From assembly GCF_964033635.1 (NCBI RefSeq), contig NZ_OZ035533.1:1612001-1676000 (forward strand): a stretch of DNA of 64,000 nucleotides. Direction: 5' to 3'. Position numbers and translations under genes: made by a program. The DNA is from Chitinophaga sp. MM2321. GTDB taxonomy: Bacteria > Bacteroidota > Bacteroidia > Chitinophagales > Chitinophagaceae. Positions 7,783-17,208 of the stretch are shown here, one piece after another. The notes under the pieces were generated by a model. It was not told where the DNA came from and made no database searches. It saw nothing but the letters and a program-made list of their open reading frames with translations. Position 1 is the stretch's first letter, and every line of letters begins with the position of its first letter.

Positions 7783-10134
7783 TTAATCCAGTTTTTTCTG
7801 CTGTTGATTTCTGAATACAATAATGCTGACATGGGTATTTCCCTGCGCTTCAAACGCTTTGATCATCTCCGCTACATTCTTTACTGCTTTATCGCCTACC
7901 TGTAACACTACATCACCGGCTTGTATATCATATCTGAAGTTGGTGGGCACAGCTATAAAGTAAGCCCCGTTGTTATCGGGTAAGCCTGCTGCGGAGCGTT
8001 CTCCCAGCGTTGTTATATTTTTCACTTTTGCGCCCTGCCAGCTGATCACGGCTGATTCCAGGATCGCTTGCTGCTTTAATACCGGCAGCGGTGCTTTTTT
8101 AGCTATTCTTTTCAGTGCAGGTGATACTACGCCAAATTCATTCATCGGGAAGTTCTTAAAGCCTGTTTGTAGGGCAGGTGAAGAAGGACTCACCCGGTAA
8201 TCGCCGGTAGCCGGTTGTATAAACATCGGATTGCCTGAAACAGCATGTACGTCTGTTGGCGGAACGATGGCTGCCTTATCCGGGAAAAAGTTGTAGTCAA
8301 CCTCCTCACCCCAGTAAGTAATGCCAATAGGCTTATAAGCAGCGGTGACGATGTTATGGCGAAAAATATCATGACTGTTGGCAAACCATACATGCGGATG
8401 AAAAGAGTTATTCAGGATGATATTATTTTCAACGGTACGATAAAATCCTTCCCGTAATTTCAGACCGCCGTTTAAGCAAACATTATTGTAAATATGATAA
8501 TTGGAAGAGCCGTCATCCAGATCGATGTCCCAGCCATGATCGCAGCGGAAACGGTTATTACGCAGGGTTGTTGTTTTAATGGCATCAAGCTTCACCAACC
8601 AGGGATGAATGGCTACAATACTATCCATTTCATGACGGGAAGGGCGCCAGTACCTGTCCCGGCCCCAGGAATTGAAAGCGCCATGGTCGCCTGTTTCCAG
8701 CACGGTGTTAAACACGTCGTTGTATTCAATCAAATGACCACCCCAGGTTCCTTCACTAACGTTAATGCCTGCACGTGGTACATCGTAAATAGTATTGTGC
8801 GACACGGTAATATCCATGGCCATTGAAATCTGTACACCGGCTGTTTGTTTTTCTATACGCCCGATGCTGTGTATCAGGTTATTATAGGCGGTGCAGGAAT
8901 CAGGATAGTGGCGGCTTTTAGGCCCCGTTACCGTATCTATGGCTGCCAGCGGTAATGATTTATTGTATTCAAACAAAGGGCTGCGTACAGCCTCCGGGTT
9001 GCCCACAAAACAAATACCACTGCCTCCTGCATCATGAATATGACAACCGCTGATCATGGCGCCGCGATTGTAATTACTTACAAATATGGCGTTGCCGCCA
9101 TTGTGATCAAATTCACAATCTTTTATGCTACAGTTTTCAGTACCATCCAGTACAACGGCGCCGCCGCGGTAAATGGCCCAGTCGCTACGCAACAGCGGTT
9201 CGCGTGTATCCATAAACGTTGGCGCCGTATGCGCAAAGCGGATTCCTTCAAAAGAGATGTTGCGCACGGGGTTATCTGTACTACCTTTCAGGGCAATCAC
9301 CTGTGGCAGCCGGGACACAACTACCGTCGCCTTTTTCAGGTCTGTGTTGTTGCCGGGTTTGTAGTAAAGCGTTTTGGTGCTATTGTTATAATACCATTCT
9401 TTCACGGTATCCAGTTCTTCAAAAATATTTTCTACAAAACGGTATTGGTCGTGCATACCCATCTGCCGGTTGTTCTGATAGCCGCCTTCCAGCTGAAGGG
9501 TATAGTCTGCATTTACACCGGTGATGCGGTAATGGTAGCCGCCCCATTCAGCCTTGTGTAAAGCATGCACATAGCCGCCTTCCGGATGCTGCCAGGTCTT
9601 CACCTTTTCGGGGCTGATGGCATCTGCCGCGGTACCGTTATAATGCCGGGCGCTGCTGTCGTAGTTTGGATAGCGCGCACGGATCTGTTGTTCATCATTT
9701 ATGTATAACTGGTCAAAAGTAAATGGGAGGTCCAGCTGTGCTTTGTAAATACCGTCTTTCCACAGCGTCCAGGTTACTGCCACCTTTTTACCACCGCTGA
9801 TGGTGGCGGGTATATTTTTGTTGCTGCTGCTGAAAGTAATATGTGCATCACCGTTATTATCTTCCGGTGTCAGCACCCAGGTACTATCAGGATAATAAGT
9901 GCCGGGAGCAAACTTCACTACGATGTTTTTATCCGGGTTCATGGCGCGGTAATGCCGTATAACGGTGGGTAGCTGCTTCATTACTACCGTTGTAGGAAGA
10001 CTGTTGAGGTTGCGGGTACGTTCGCCGGGTTGTACCAGTATGAGTTTGTCGTTGTTTTTTTGTTGCGCGGGCACAAGGACGGTCTGCAGCAGCAGCGCCA
10101 CCAGGAAAAGAATAGTTGTATAATACTTTTTCAT
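7783..10134 (-). CDS. Secreted right-handed beta-helix protein with C-terminal PDZ-like domain
   Basis: 783 residues. A signal peptide is clear (hydrophobic 8-22, cleavage after VPAQ). The middle of the protein (about 280-620) has the repeated short strands with N/G turns of right-handed parallel beta-helix proteins (for example NCSIKDCEFDHNGGNAIFVS and DITVSHNTIYDVPRAGINVS). This fold is shared with polysaccharide lyases and glycosidases. The last about 75 residues look like a PDZ domain (GDVVLQVGDKAVKNVAEMIK). A role in polysaccharide breakdown in the periplasm or at the surface is likely but unproven; the catalytic residues are not identifiable by eye. Transcribed away from clpB. Confidence 0.8.
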   Translation of the reverse strand: MKKYYTTILFLVALLLQTVLVPAQQKNNDKLILVQPGERTRNLNSLPTTVVMKQLPTVIRHYRAMNPDKNIVVKFAPGTYYPDSTWVLTPEDNNGDAHITFSSSNKNIPATISGGKKVAVTWTLWKDGIYKAQLDLPFTFDQLYINDEQQIRARYPNYDSSARHYNGTAADAISPEKVKTWQHPEGGYVHALHKAEWGGYHYRITGVNADYTLQLEGGYQNNRQMGMHDQYRFVENIFEELDTVKEWYYNNSTKTLYYKPGNNTDLKKATVVVSRLPQVIALKGSTDNPVRNISFEGIRFAHTAPTFMDTREPLLRSDWAIYRGGAVVLDGTENCSIKDCEFDHNGGNAIFVSNYNRGAMISGCHIHDAGGSGICFVGNPEAVRSPLFEYNKSLPLAAIDTVTGPKSRHYPDSCTAYNNLIHSIGRIEKQTAGVQISMAMDITVSHNTIYDVPRAGINVSEGTWGGHLIEYNDVFNTVLETGDHGAFNSWGRDRYWRPSRHEMDSIVAIHPWLVKLDAIKTTTLRNNRFRCDHGWDIDLDDGSSNYHIYNNVCLNGGLKLREGFYRTVENNIILNNSFHPHVWFANSHDIFRHNIVTAAYKPIGITYWGEEVDYNFFPDKAAIVPPTDVHAVSGNPMFIQPATGDYRVSPSSPALQTGFKNFPMNEFGVVSPALKRIAKKAPLPVLKQQAILESAVISWQGAKVKNITTLGERSAAGLPDNNGAYFIAVPTNFRYDIQAGDVVLQVGDKAVKNVAEMIKAFEAQGNTHVSIIVFRNQQQKKLD

Positions 10135-10313
10135 AACCAGATTGAAGTAGTAAGATAACTACACCATTTATTCATTTGTAATGAAAAATTAGCAGTTCCT
10201 AACGCTTTCTTCTGCTAAAAGTGCAGAGAAAACGATGAACATATGTCAAAATTTCCGAAAGTAGAACATTGGTTCGTCGTTTGTTGTTACTGTAACACGT
10301 TTGAAACATCAAA

Positions 10314-10320
10314 AAAGGAG
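10314..10320 (+). promoter_or_regulatory. Shine-Dalgarno AAAGGAG that fixes the clpB start
   Basis: AAAGGAG lies 3 bases before the ATG at 10324. The reading frame is open back to an ATG at 10243, but that extension adds 27 residues not found in ClpB and has no ribosome binding site. The downstream ATG gives the usual ClpB N-terminus. Confidence 0.8.
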
Positions 10321-10323
10321 AAA

Positions 10324-12924
10324 ATGAATCTGAACAATTTCACTATAAAATCGCAGGAAATACTGCAACAGGCGCAACAACTGGCGTTTAACAACCAGAA
10401 CCAGGCCATTGAAACAGGACATGTCCTGAAGGCTTTGCTGGAGGATAACGACAGTCCTGTAGAATACCTGCTGAAGAAGAACTCGGTCAACACCTCGTTC
10501 CTCAACAGTAAGCTGGATGAACAGTTGCAGAAATACCCCAAAATGGTAGGCGGGGAAGCCGGACAAATGCTGAGCCGTGATGCCAACAATGTAATGCTAC
10601 GCGCCGGCAACACGATCAAAGAATTTAAAGATGAATTTGTAAGTGTAGAACACTTGCTGCTGGCTATATTGAGCGGTAACGATGATACATCAAAACTATT
10701 GAAAGATGCAGGGCTTACTGATAAGGGGCTGAAAGCCGCTATTAAAGAACTGCGCAAAGGCGATACCGTCAATTCACAATCCGGCGGTACACAATACAAT
10801 ACCTTACAGAAGTACGCCAAAAACCTGAATGAGCTGGCCCGTGACGGCAAGCTGGATCCGGTGATAGGACGCGATGAGGAAATACGCAGAACATTGCATA
10901 TCCTCTCCCGCAGATCAAAAAATAATCCTATCCTGGTAGGTGAACCGGGTGTGGGTAAAACCGCTATCGTAGAAGGACTTGCACACCGCATCCTCAATGG
11001 CGATGTGCCGGAAAACCTGAAATCACGGATCATCTATGGCCTGGATATGGGCGCACTCATGGCGGGTGCCAAATACCGCGGTGAGTTTGAAGAAAGATTA
11101 AAAGCCGTTATAAAAGAGGTGACAGACAGCGATGGACAGATCATTCTGTTTATCGATGAAATACATACCCTCATCGGCGCTGGTGCCATGGAAGGCGCTA
11201 TGGACGCCGCTAATATCCTGAAGCCTGCATTGGCCCGTGGAGAATTGCGCGCAATCGGTGCTACTACATTGAATGAATACCAGAAATATTTTGAGAAAGA
11301 TAAAGCACTGGAACGCCGCTTCCAGAAGGTAATGGTGGATGAACCCAGTGTGGAAGATGCCATCTCTATCTTACGCGGACTGAAAGAAAGATATGAAAGT
11401 CATCACCATGTGCTGATCAAAGATGAAGCGATCATCGCTGCGGTAGAGTTATCACACCGTTATATCTCTGATCGTTTTTTACCGGACAAGGCGATTGACC
11501 TGATAGATGAAAGTGCGGCCAAACTAAGGCTGGAAATGAACTCCATGCCGGAAGAACTGGATGAACTGGAAAGAAGGATCCGGCAGCTTGAAATTGAGAG
11601 AGAGGCTATTAAAAGAGAGAATGATGAAGATAAGCTGCGCGAACTGGGTGAAGAAATTGCCCGTTTGAGTGAAGAGCGGAATACGTTCAAAGCCAAGTGG
11701 CAGGCGGAAAAAGAGGTGGTAGATAAAGTGCAGAATGCCAAAGCGGCTATCGAAAACCTGAAACTGGAAGCCGAACAGGCAGAACGTAACGGCGACTTCG
11801 GCCGCGTAGCGGAAATCCGTTATGGTAAGGTAAAAGAACAGGAGAAACTCGTTACTGATCTCACAGCAGAATTAAGTAAAATATCCGAGAACAATAAACG
11901 TCTGCTTAAAGAAGAAGTAGATGCGGAAGATATCGCCGAAAACGTGGCCAGGGCAACCGGCATACCGGTATCTAAAATGATGCAGAGTGAAAAGGATAAG
12001 TTGCTGCACCTGGAAGATGAACTGCATCAACGGGTAGTAGGACAGGACGAAGCCATCATCGCCGTATCTGACGCCATCCGCCGCAGCCGCGCCGGATTAC
12101 AGGATCCGCGCAAACCTATTGGTTCCTTTATCTTTCTCGGTACTACCGGTGTTGGTAAAACGGAACTGGCCAAAGCACTGGCGGAATACCTGTTTGATGA
12201 TGATCAGATGATGACCCGTATTGACATGAGCGAATACCAGGAGAAACACGCTGTGAGCAGACTGGTAGGTGCGCCTCCGGGATATGTAGGCTACGATGAA
12301 GGTGGGCAGCTCACAGAAGCTGTACGCCGCAAACCTTACTCCGTAGTGCTGCTGGATGAAATTGAGAAAGCACACCCGGATACCTTTAACATTTTGTTGC
12401 AGGTATTGGACGATGGCCGCTTAACAGATAACAAAGGTCGGGTGGTGAATTTCAAGAACACCATCATCATCATGACGAGCAATATGGGTAGTAATATTAT
12501 CCAGGATAATTTTGAAAATATCAATGATAGCAACCGTGAAGAGATTGTAGACAGGACGAAAGATGAAGTGATGGCAGTATTGAAACAATCCATCCGTCCG
12601 GAGTTCCTGAACAGGGTGGATGAGGTGATCATGTTCCAGCCATTAATGAGAGCAGAAATTAAGGGAATAATTAACATTCAGTTACAACAACTGAAGGAGA
12701 TGGTAGCAAAAAGTGGCATGATATTGGAATTTTCTGATTATGCATTAGAGTATCTTTCTGTACAGGGTTATGACCCGCAGTTTGGTGCAAGACCACTGAA
12801 AAGACTCATTCAGAAAGAGATCATTAACCTGTTAAGTAAAAAGATCCTGGCAGGTGATATTGATAAAACCAAACCGGTGCTGATTGATGTGTTTGACGGT
12901 GTGGTAGTGATAAGAAACAATTAA
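10324..12924 (+). CDS. clpB: ATP-dependent disaggregase ClpB
   Basis: 866 residues, normal for ClpB, the cytosolic Hsp100 ring that extracts polypeptides from aggregates together with DnaK. In order: Clp N domain (about 1-145), AAA1 with Walker [10 protein letters not shown] (Lys212) and Walker [10 protein letters not shown], the coiled-coil middle domain (about 405-525, rich in E/K/R heptads) that binds DnaK and separates ClpB from ClpA/ClpC, AAA2 with [12 protein letters not shown] and [11 protein letters not shown], then the C-terminal D2-small domain with [14 protein letters not shown]. No ClpP-binding IGF/IGL loop was noticed. Probably monocistronic, ending in the terminator at 12957. 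No CIRCE element was seen upstream. Confidence 0.97.
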   Translation: MNLNNFTIKSQEILQQAQQLAFNNQNQAIETGHVLKALLEDNDSPVEYLLKKNSVNTSFLNSKLDEQLQKYPKMVGGEAGQMLSRDANNVMLRAGNTIKEFKDEFVSVEHLLLAILSGNDDTSKLLKDAGLTDKGLKAAIKELRKGDTVNSQSGGTQYNTLQKYAKNLNELARDGKLDPVIGRDEEIRRTLHILSRRSKNNPILVGEPGVGKTAIVEGLAHRILNGDVPENLKSRIIYGLDMGALMAGAKYRGEFEERLKAVIKEVTDSDGQIILFIDEIHTLIGAGAMEGAMDAANILKPALARGELRAIGATTLNEYQKYFEKDKALERRFQKVMVDEPSVEDAISILRGLKERYESHHHVLIKDEAIIAAVELSHRYISDRFLPDKAIDLIDESAAKLRLEMNSMPEELDELERRIRQLEIEREAIKRENDEDKLRELGEEIARLSEERNTFKAKWQAEKEVVDKVQNAKAAIENLKLEAEQAERNGDFGRVAEIRYGKVKEQEKLVTDLTAELSKISENNKRLLKEEVDAEDIAENVARATGIPVSKMMQSEKDKLLHLEDELHQRVVGQDEAIIAVSDAIRRSRAGLQDPRKPIGSFIFLGTTGVGKTELAKALAEYLFDDDQMMTRIDMSEYQEKHAVSRLVGAPPGYVGYDEGGQLTEAVRRKPYSVVLLDEIEKAHPDTFNILLQVLDDGRLTDNKGRVVNFKNTIIIMTSNMGSNIIQDNFENINDSNREEIVDRTKDEVMAVLKQSIRPEFLNRVDEVIMFQPLMRAEIKGIINIQLQQLKEMVAKSGMILEFSDYALEYLSVQGYDPQFGARPLKRLIQKEIINLLSKKILAGDIDKTKPVLIDVFDGVVVIRNN

Positions 12925-12956
12925 TTTTCTAAATACGACGATACACAGTTAACGAT

Positions 12957-12987
12957 AAGCCCCTGCGATTCCTCGCGGGGCTTTTTT
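12957..12987 (+). terminator. Intrinsic terminator of clpB
   Basis: AAGCCCCTGCG (12957-12967) pairs with CGCGGGGCTT (12974-12983) with one bulged base, followed by a run of T. It lies 32 bases after the clpB stop. Confidence 0.85.
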
Positions 12988-13004
12988 ATGCCCGCCCTTT
13001 TCGG

Positions 13005-13012
13005 TAAATTTG
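13005..13012 (+). promoter_or_regulatory. Putative promoter -7 box TAAATTTG for the guanine deaminase gene
   Basis: Exact match to the Bacteroidetes -7 consensus TAnnTTTG, 22 bases before the ATG at 13034. The expected -33 TTG is not clear; a T-rich stretch occupies that position and also serves as the clpB terminator tail. Confidence 0.5.
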
Positions 13013-13033
13013 AGAGAATCAATATTCAGTACC

Positions 13034-13513
13034 ATGACAGGTGAAAGAGAAAAAAAATTTATGCAGCATGCCGTGGCTTTATCCCGCAGGGGAATGCAAA
13101 ATGGTGCCGGCGGGCCTTTCGGCGCTATTGTGGTAAGAGGAGAGGAGATCATAGGAGAAGGCTGGAACCAGGTATTATTGAATAACGACCCTACGGCGCA
13201 TGCTGAAGTAATGGCTATCCGGGATGCCTGTAAAAAACTGGGTTCTTTCCAGTTACCTGATTGTGAAATCTATACTTCCTGTGAACCTTGTCCGATGTGT
13301 CTGGGGGCTATTTACTGGGCGCGTCCGTTGCGTGTATATTTTGCTAATACCAAGGAAGATGCGGCGGCCATTGATTTTGATGATTCCTTTATTTACCGCG
13401 AAATGGGGCTTGCCCATGAAGATAAAAAGATCCCGCTCATTCCTTTACCCGACAATGATGCATTGAATGTGTTCCGTCAATGGAAAGAGAAGGGAGATAG
13501 AACCCTTTATTGA
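13034..13513 (+). CDS. guaD: Guanine deaminase (cytidine-deaminase fold, GuaD type)
   Basis: 159 residues from the ATG at 13034. An in-frame TTG at 13010 would add eight residues but overlaps the promoter box. The protein closely resembles the small bacterial guanine deaminase: zinc ligands His56 (PTAHAEV), Cys86 and Cys89 (SCEPCPMCLGAIYWARP), the GGPFGAI substrate strand, and the distinctive FDDSFIYRE segment and C-terminal tail of GuaD rather than tRNA adenosine deaminase TadA. It converts guanine to xanthine in purine salvage or catabolism. Monocistronic between the clpB terminator and a convergent hairpin. Confidence 0.85.
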   Translation: MTGEREKKFMQHAVALSRRGMQNGAGGPFGAIVVRGEEIIGEGWNQVLLNNDPTAHAEVMAIRDACKKLGSFQLPDCEIYTSCEPCPMCLGAIYWARPLRVYFANTKEDAAAIDFDDSFIYREMGLAHEDKKIPLIPLPDNDALNVFRQWKEKGDRTLY

Positions 13514-13531
13514 TGGGGTTAAGGGGGCATC

Positions 13532-13574
13532 AACCTGATTTATTTTTTTTCAGTTATAAAAGATAAATCAGGTT
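13532..13574. terminator. Bidirectional terminator between guaD and the anti-sigma gene
   Basis: AACCTGATTTAT (13532-13543) and ATAAATCAGGTT (13563-13574) are perfect 12-base arms with A/T-rich flanks on both sides. They lie between two convergent genes. Confidence 0.8.
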
Positions 13575-13607
13575 AATTATTTTAAATCAAACTAATCACA
13601 GCATTAT

Positions 13608-13961
13608 TTATTTCCGGGTGGCAAAATGAAATCCCCAAAATAGCGCCAGCAATAAAAACAGGATGCCCAGGATGATAACGGTGAGGTATATATAATTATC
13701 TGTTTTCCTCCGGGAGCGGTAGCGGATATGGAGTTTTTTTAACAGTTGCCATCTCATATCACGGAGCCATACAGGAATTTGTTTTTTATCTTTTATGGCT
13801 GCCAGGCCTTCTATTGCTTCGCTGCATAACTCACAATCGGCCAGGTGCATTTCCACCTCGTGTTGTTCTTCCGCTGTCAGCTTGCCCTGCACATAGTCCA
13901 GTAGCTGCTGTTGCGTAGGACAGCCCGTAGTTACAAAAATATCGTTGAAATGCTCGTTCAT
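13608..13961 (-). CDS. Zinc-finger (zf-HC2-like) anti-sigma membrane protein
   Basis: 117 residues. The N-terminus carries the anti-sigma zinc-binding pattern, Cys14 in TTGCPTQQ and HLADCELC (His-x3-Cys-x2-Cys). A single membrane helix (about 92-110, YLTVIILGILFLLLALFW) lies near the C-terminus, which leaves only a few periplasmic residues, so signal input is not obvious. It starts 17 bases after the stop of the ECF sigma gene and would be its anti-sigma partner, holding the sigma factor at the inner membrane. Confidence 0.8.
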   Translation of the reverse strand: MNEHFNDIFVTTGCPTQQQLLDYVQGKLTAEEQHEVEMHLADCELCSEAIEGLAAIKDKKQIPVWLRDMRWQLLKKLHIRYRSRRKTDNYIYLTVIILGILFLLLALFWGFHFATRK

Positions 13962-13978
13962 ATCACTATTGATGCAAA

Positions 13979-14593
13979 TTAACTATTGTTTGCGCGTTGT
14001 TGTTTTTCCAGTAAAAGTTTGAGGTTACGTTTGCCGTTCTGGATATAACTTTTTACCTGTAATAAGCTGTACCCGGTTTGACTGGCAATTTCCTGGTAGG
14101 ACTTCTTTTGCAGGTAAAACAGTTGTACGCATAATTTTTGTTCCGGATTCAGGAGGTTCATCGCCTGCTCCATATTTTCGAGCAGGATATCCTTTTCCTG
14201 GAACACCCGTTTATCTTCCTGTTCAACAGATAACGCCCCCGCATGTTTGTCGGTAATTTCTTCCTTATACTTCATATGATGCTGCCGCAATTGCATCAGG
14301 CAATAGTTTTTGGTGACCTGGTAGATCCAGGCGCGAAAAAACTGGATCTCATGCTTGTTGATGTCTGATAATACTTTGAGAAATATTTGTTGCACCGCAT
14401 CGCGGGCATCTTCTTCATTTTTCAGGTACTTCATACACATACCCAGCAATAGCAAGGCATACCGGTCAAAGAGCACACCTATCCACTCACCGTTATTATC
14501 AGCTTTGAACCGTTGCAGTAACTCCTGATCTGTTAGTTGTTGTATGTCTGGATTATTCACAGGCTTAAAATAGAATGCAGTATTAAGATGCAT
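13979..14593 (-). CDS. ECF-type RNA polymerase sigma factor
   Basis: 204 residues. Region 2 is intact: FDRYALLLLGMCMKYLKNEEDARDAVQQIF (core RNA polymerase and -10 contact) and FFRAWIYQVTKNYCLMQLR. Region 4 contains LNPEQKLCVQLFYLQKKSYQEIASQTGYSLLQVKSYIQNGKRNLK, the -35 recognition helix-turn-helix. The ATG at 14593 gives about 17 residues before the usual ECF start, so a later start is possible. It is the third gene of a four-gene minus-strand cluster, followed by its probable anti-sigma factor. Target genes unknown. Confidence 0.88.
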   Translation of the reverse strand: MHLNTAFYFKPVNNPDIQQLTDQELLQRFKADNNGEWIGVLFDRYALLLLGMCMKYLKNEEDARDAVQQIFLKVLSDINKHEIQFFRAWIYQVTKNYCLMQLRQHHMKYKEEITDKHAGALSVEQEDKRVFQEKDILLENMEQAMNLLNPEQKLCVQLFYLQKKSYQEIASQTGYSLLQVKSYIQNGKRNLKLLLEKQQRANNS

Positions 14594-14642
14594 TCAGATA
14601 GAAAATCCATAAATATAAATATTACGGATGATGAAGTTGCGG

Positions 14643-15725
14643 TTACATATTATCCAAAGCTTGTTGTGCATTATTCTTTAAGGCGCCATCCATGCGTATT
14701 ACTTCTTTGAACATACGGCGGGCTTTCCCTGCTTGTCCTTTGCTGCGGTAGCAGATAGCGAGTTGATAACGGGCCATCTCCACGTATTTTCCGGAACTGA
14801 TGGATTCTATCCGTTTGTATCGTTCAATGGCTTCATTGATATTACCCTGTTGCTGGTATACCATAGCTGCTTTGTAGAGGTATTCATCGCTGCTTACCGG
14901 TTCCGGGGCGGCTTCTTTTTTAACGGGTTCTGCAGCCGTTTTTTTGGGTGCTGGTTTTGGTTCGGATTTCAGTTCAGGGGTTACAGGGGTGGTCTTCACT
15001 TCTGTATCGGATCTGTTATCGTCTTTTTTAGCCACCTCTTTTTTCAGGGAGTCCTGTAGTTTTTGAAAGGCTACCTGTTTCCGGATGCTGTCTGCCGTTT
15101 TCTTTTGCTGCTGGACTTTTGCCGCTGCCGCTTTTACCCTTGCAGCAGAGTCCATCACAGGGCGGGCGGGAGGTGGCGCTGGTACTGCCGGTTTTGCTGA
15201 TGTAACAGCCGGTGAAGTCTGTGAAGCGGCCGGTGTATGTTCCGGGCCAACAATAGGCTGTTGGGCTGGTATGATGGCCGGAGAATCCGTTTTAGAAGGA
15301 AGGGTAGTGGCTGCCTCTTTATTGGCTACCGGCTGATTACGCATGTGTCCGCGCATTACATATACGCTGCCCACGCCAAGGATGGCAAAAGCGATCAACC
15401 AGAAGTATACCAGCAGGTTTTCTTTAGTTCTTTCCTTACGGGTATATTGCGCTACTTTCTGCACATGTGAAACAGGCTCTATGGTTTGGTGGATATAACG
15501 TTGCAATTTGGTAGTCAGATCCAGGTATTTTTCATTGCCTGTTTCCTTTTCCAAAGCCTGTAGTGCACCAAAGCAAAGATCGCAATCCGTGAGATGTTGT
15601 TCCATGAGGTGTTTCTCCACGTCTGTCAGCCTTCCATCCAGGTAACGGGGAAGCTGATCCTTGTTGAGACAACGGATACCTGAAAAGATTTTTAATAATT
15701 TTTCGTTTGGTTTACTACTAAACAT
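14643..15725 (-). CDS. Anti-sigma-like zinc-finger protein with membrane helix, linker and C-terminal TPR
   Basis: 360 residues. The N-terminus has a zf-HC2-like motif (Cys19, then HLTDCDLC), a membrane helix at about 104-125 (LVYFWLIAFAILGVGSVYVM), a long Pro/Ala/Lys-rich low-complexity linker (about 140-280), and tetratricopeptide repeats at about 280-355 (EYLYKAAMVYQQQGNINEAIERYKRIE). The cytoplasmic zinc finger would bind the sigma-like partner, and the periplasmic TPR could read a protein signal across the cell wall. Its start overlaps the upstream sigma-like gene by 8 bases, so translation is coupled. Confidence 0.8.
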   Translation of the reverse strand: MFSSKPNEKLLKIFSGIRCLNKDQLPRYLDGRLTDVEKHLMEQHLTDCDLCFGALQALEKETGNEKYLDLTTKLQRYIHQTIEPVSHVQKVAQYTRKERTKENLLVYFWLIAFAILGVGSVYVMRGHMRNQPVANKEAATTLPSKTDSPAIIPAQQPIVGPEHTPAASQTSPAVTSAKPAVPAPPPARPVMDSAARVKAAAAKVQQQKKTADSIRKQVAFQKLQDSLKKEVAKKDDNRSDTEVKTTPVTPELKSEPKPAPKKTAAEPVKKEAAPEPVSSDEYLYKAAMVYQQQGNINEAIERYKRIESISSGKYVEMARYQLAICYRSKGQAGKARRMFKEVIRMDGALKNNAQQALDNM

Positions 15726-16290
15726 ATCCCTGGTTCATAAATAACTTGGCAAGTTTCCCTTTGGCAGCTTTCAGCTGGTTTCGTACTATTTCACGTGTCA
15801 ATCCTTTGGCCGCTGAAATGTCAGCAAATGTTTTGCTTTCCAGATAAAAACTGGTGAGAAGATCCCTGTCTTCCGCACTCATACGTTGTAAGGCCTGATC
15901 CAGCCTTACCGCCAGGTCCTGTTGGTCAATAATGTTGGTAGTGGCTTTCTCTACCTTGTTTTCAATATGCAGGAGATCCCTGCCGTCTCTGGATGGATAA
16001 AAGGGAGTACTCTTTTCAGACTGACCTAAGTATCCTTTCTGTATATGTAAGATCCATTCACTTGCTTTGTAAATGGTCTGTGTTTTCAGGCTGGCACTTA
16101 GTCTTTGTAGTACCGTAGGAAAAACTACATTGGGGTCCAGGTTGGGATTATTGTTCAGATAGGGGAGCGTTACAGCTACCAGTAAATGACTGTACCTGTC
16201 CATCAATACACCTTCCGCTTCCCGGTCTTTTTGTTTCCTGGCCCGGGATATCAGCTCTTTATCAGATAAATTGGTTAACTGTTGGTGCAT
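15718..16290 (-). CDS. Degenerate sigma-70-like protein (ECF relative)
   Basis: 190 residues with the same overall layout as ECF sigma factors: KELISRARKQKDREAEGVLMDRYSHLL at the N-terminus and a good region 4 helix-turn-helix (MSAEDRDLLTSFYLESKTFADISAAKGLTREIVRNQLKAAKGKL). The central region 2 helices that normally carry the D-A-E-D-x-x-Q core and -10 contacts are replaced by NNNPNLDPNVVFPTVLQRLS, so core polymerase binding may be altered. It is the first gene of the cluster and overlaps the zinc-finger/TPR gene by 8 bases. It may be a divergent sigma factor or a regulator derived from one. Confidence 0.7.
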   Translation of the reverse strand: MHQQLTNLSDKELISRARKQKDREAEGVLMDRYSHLLVAVTLPYLNNNPNLDPNVVFPTVLQRLSASLKTQTIYKASEWILHIQKGYLGQSEKSTPFYPSRDGRDLLHIENKVEKATTNIIDQQDLAVRLDQALQRMSAEDRDLLTSFYLESKTFADISAAKGLTREIVRNQLKAAKGKLAKLFMNQGYV

Positions 16291-16381
16291 AAACTTATTA
16301 CTATATATTTACGTATAAAAGCAGAAAAAGTTCATTCGGACGCCAGATATTTGAATAATAAATCGGATTTATACAATTTAT

Positions 16382-17155
16382 ATGCCATACGCGATTGTTG
16401 TTGTGCCGGTTGCGCCCATGCGCGCCACTACAGCGCATAAAAGTGAAATGATCTCCCAGCTGTTATGGGGCGAATGTGTGGAAATCACAGATTCCGCTCC
16501 CGGCGGATGGGTACAGGTAAAGAATCAGTACGACGGCTACACCGGCTGGGTTACTGTTGCCCACCTCGAAGAAGTGGAAGCTGAACTGTATACCGCGCCT
16601 GCTACTGGTTATATGCCGGGCTGGATCAACCAGGTGACCATGAACGGGCAGCGGATGGTAGTACCCTTCGGCTGCCTGGTGAAAAGCGACAACACTTCGT
16701 CCGCAAAATGGGGAAGTATACAGGTAGTCTTTGAAGATAAACCACTTATACTGCAACCCGGTCTGCCGGAAACGTTCACACACCTGAAAGATGTTGCCCT
16801 GAAATTTTTGAATACGGCTTATCTATGGGGTGGAAAAAGTGTTTTCGGTGTTGACTGCTCCGGGTTTACACAAAGCGTTTTAAAGCTGATGGGTATTCCC
16901 GTTTTACGCGATGCTTATGAACAGGCCACCCAGGGGACGGTTGTAGACTTTTTACTGGAAGCCAGGCTGGGTGATCTGGCCTTTTTTGACAATGAAGAAG
17001 GACGGATCACACATGTGGGCGTCCTGCTCAATGACCATGAAATCATTCATTCCTCCGGCAAAGTACGTATTGATCCGATCGATAACGAGGGTATCATTCA
17101 TGCTGATACCAGGTTGAGAACGCATAAGTTGGGGATCATAAAGAGATACTTTTAA
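16382..17155 (+). CDS. NlpC/P60 peptidase with N-terminal SH3 domains (C40 family)
   Basis: 257 residues, no signal peptide. The N-terminal about 125 residues contain bacterial SH3-like domains (SQLLWGECVEI, GGWVQVKNQYDGYTGWV). The C-terminal NlpC/P60 domain carries Cys159 in GVDCSGFTQ, His211 in RITHVGVLL and His223 in EIIHSSGKV as the catalytic triad. The architecture resembles gamma-D-glutamyl-diamino-acid endopeptidases that split muropeptides during wall recycling (YkfC type). The missing signal peptide fits a cytosolic recycling role. It is divergent from the sigma-like gene and ends at a terminator. Confidence 0.88.
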   Translation: MPYAIVVVPVAPMRATTAHKSEMISQLLWGECVEITDSAPGGWVQVKNQYDGYTGWVTVAHLEEVEAELYTAPATGYMPGWINQVTMNGQRMVVPFGCLVKSDNTSSAKWGSIQVVFEDKPLILQPGLPETFTHLKDVALKFLNTAYLWGGKSVFGVDCSGFTQSVLKLMGIPVLRDAYEQATQGTVVDFLLEARLGDLAFFDNEEGRITHVGVLLNDHEIIHSSGKVRIDPIDNEGIIHADTRLRTHKLGIIKRYF

Positions 17156-17162
17156 AAAAGTA

Positions 17163-17202
17163 CGGGATACAGGTTACCATGTAATCCGTATCCCGCTCTT
17201 TT
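17163..17202. terminator. Terminator between convergent NlpC/P60 and ppa genes
   Basis: CGGGATAC (17163-17170) pairs with GTATCCCG (17188-17195), then CTCTTTTC on the plus strand. It lies 7 bases after the peptidase stop and 13 bases before the end of ppa. Confidence 0.7.
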
Positions 17203-17208
17203 CCCGCA

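Noticed and set aside
10243..10323. Upstream in-frame ATG extension of clpB
   Set aside because: Adds 27 residues unlike any ClpB N-terminus and lacks a ribosome binding site, while ATG 10324 has AAAGGAG just upstream.
10287..11033. Long open frame antisense to clpB
   Set aside because: Low-complexity, Ser-rich translation typical of antisense frames over a coding region; no family resemblance.
13010..13033. TTG start for the guanine deaminase
   Set aside because: Overlaps the -7 promoter box and adds residues not seen in the family; ATG 13034 preferred.
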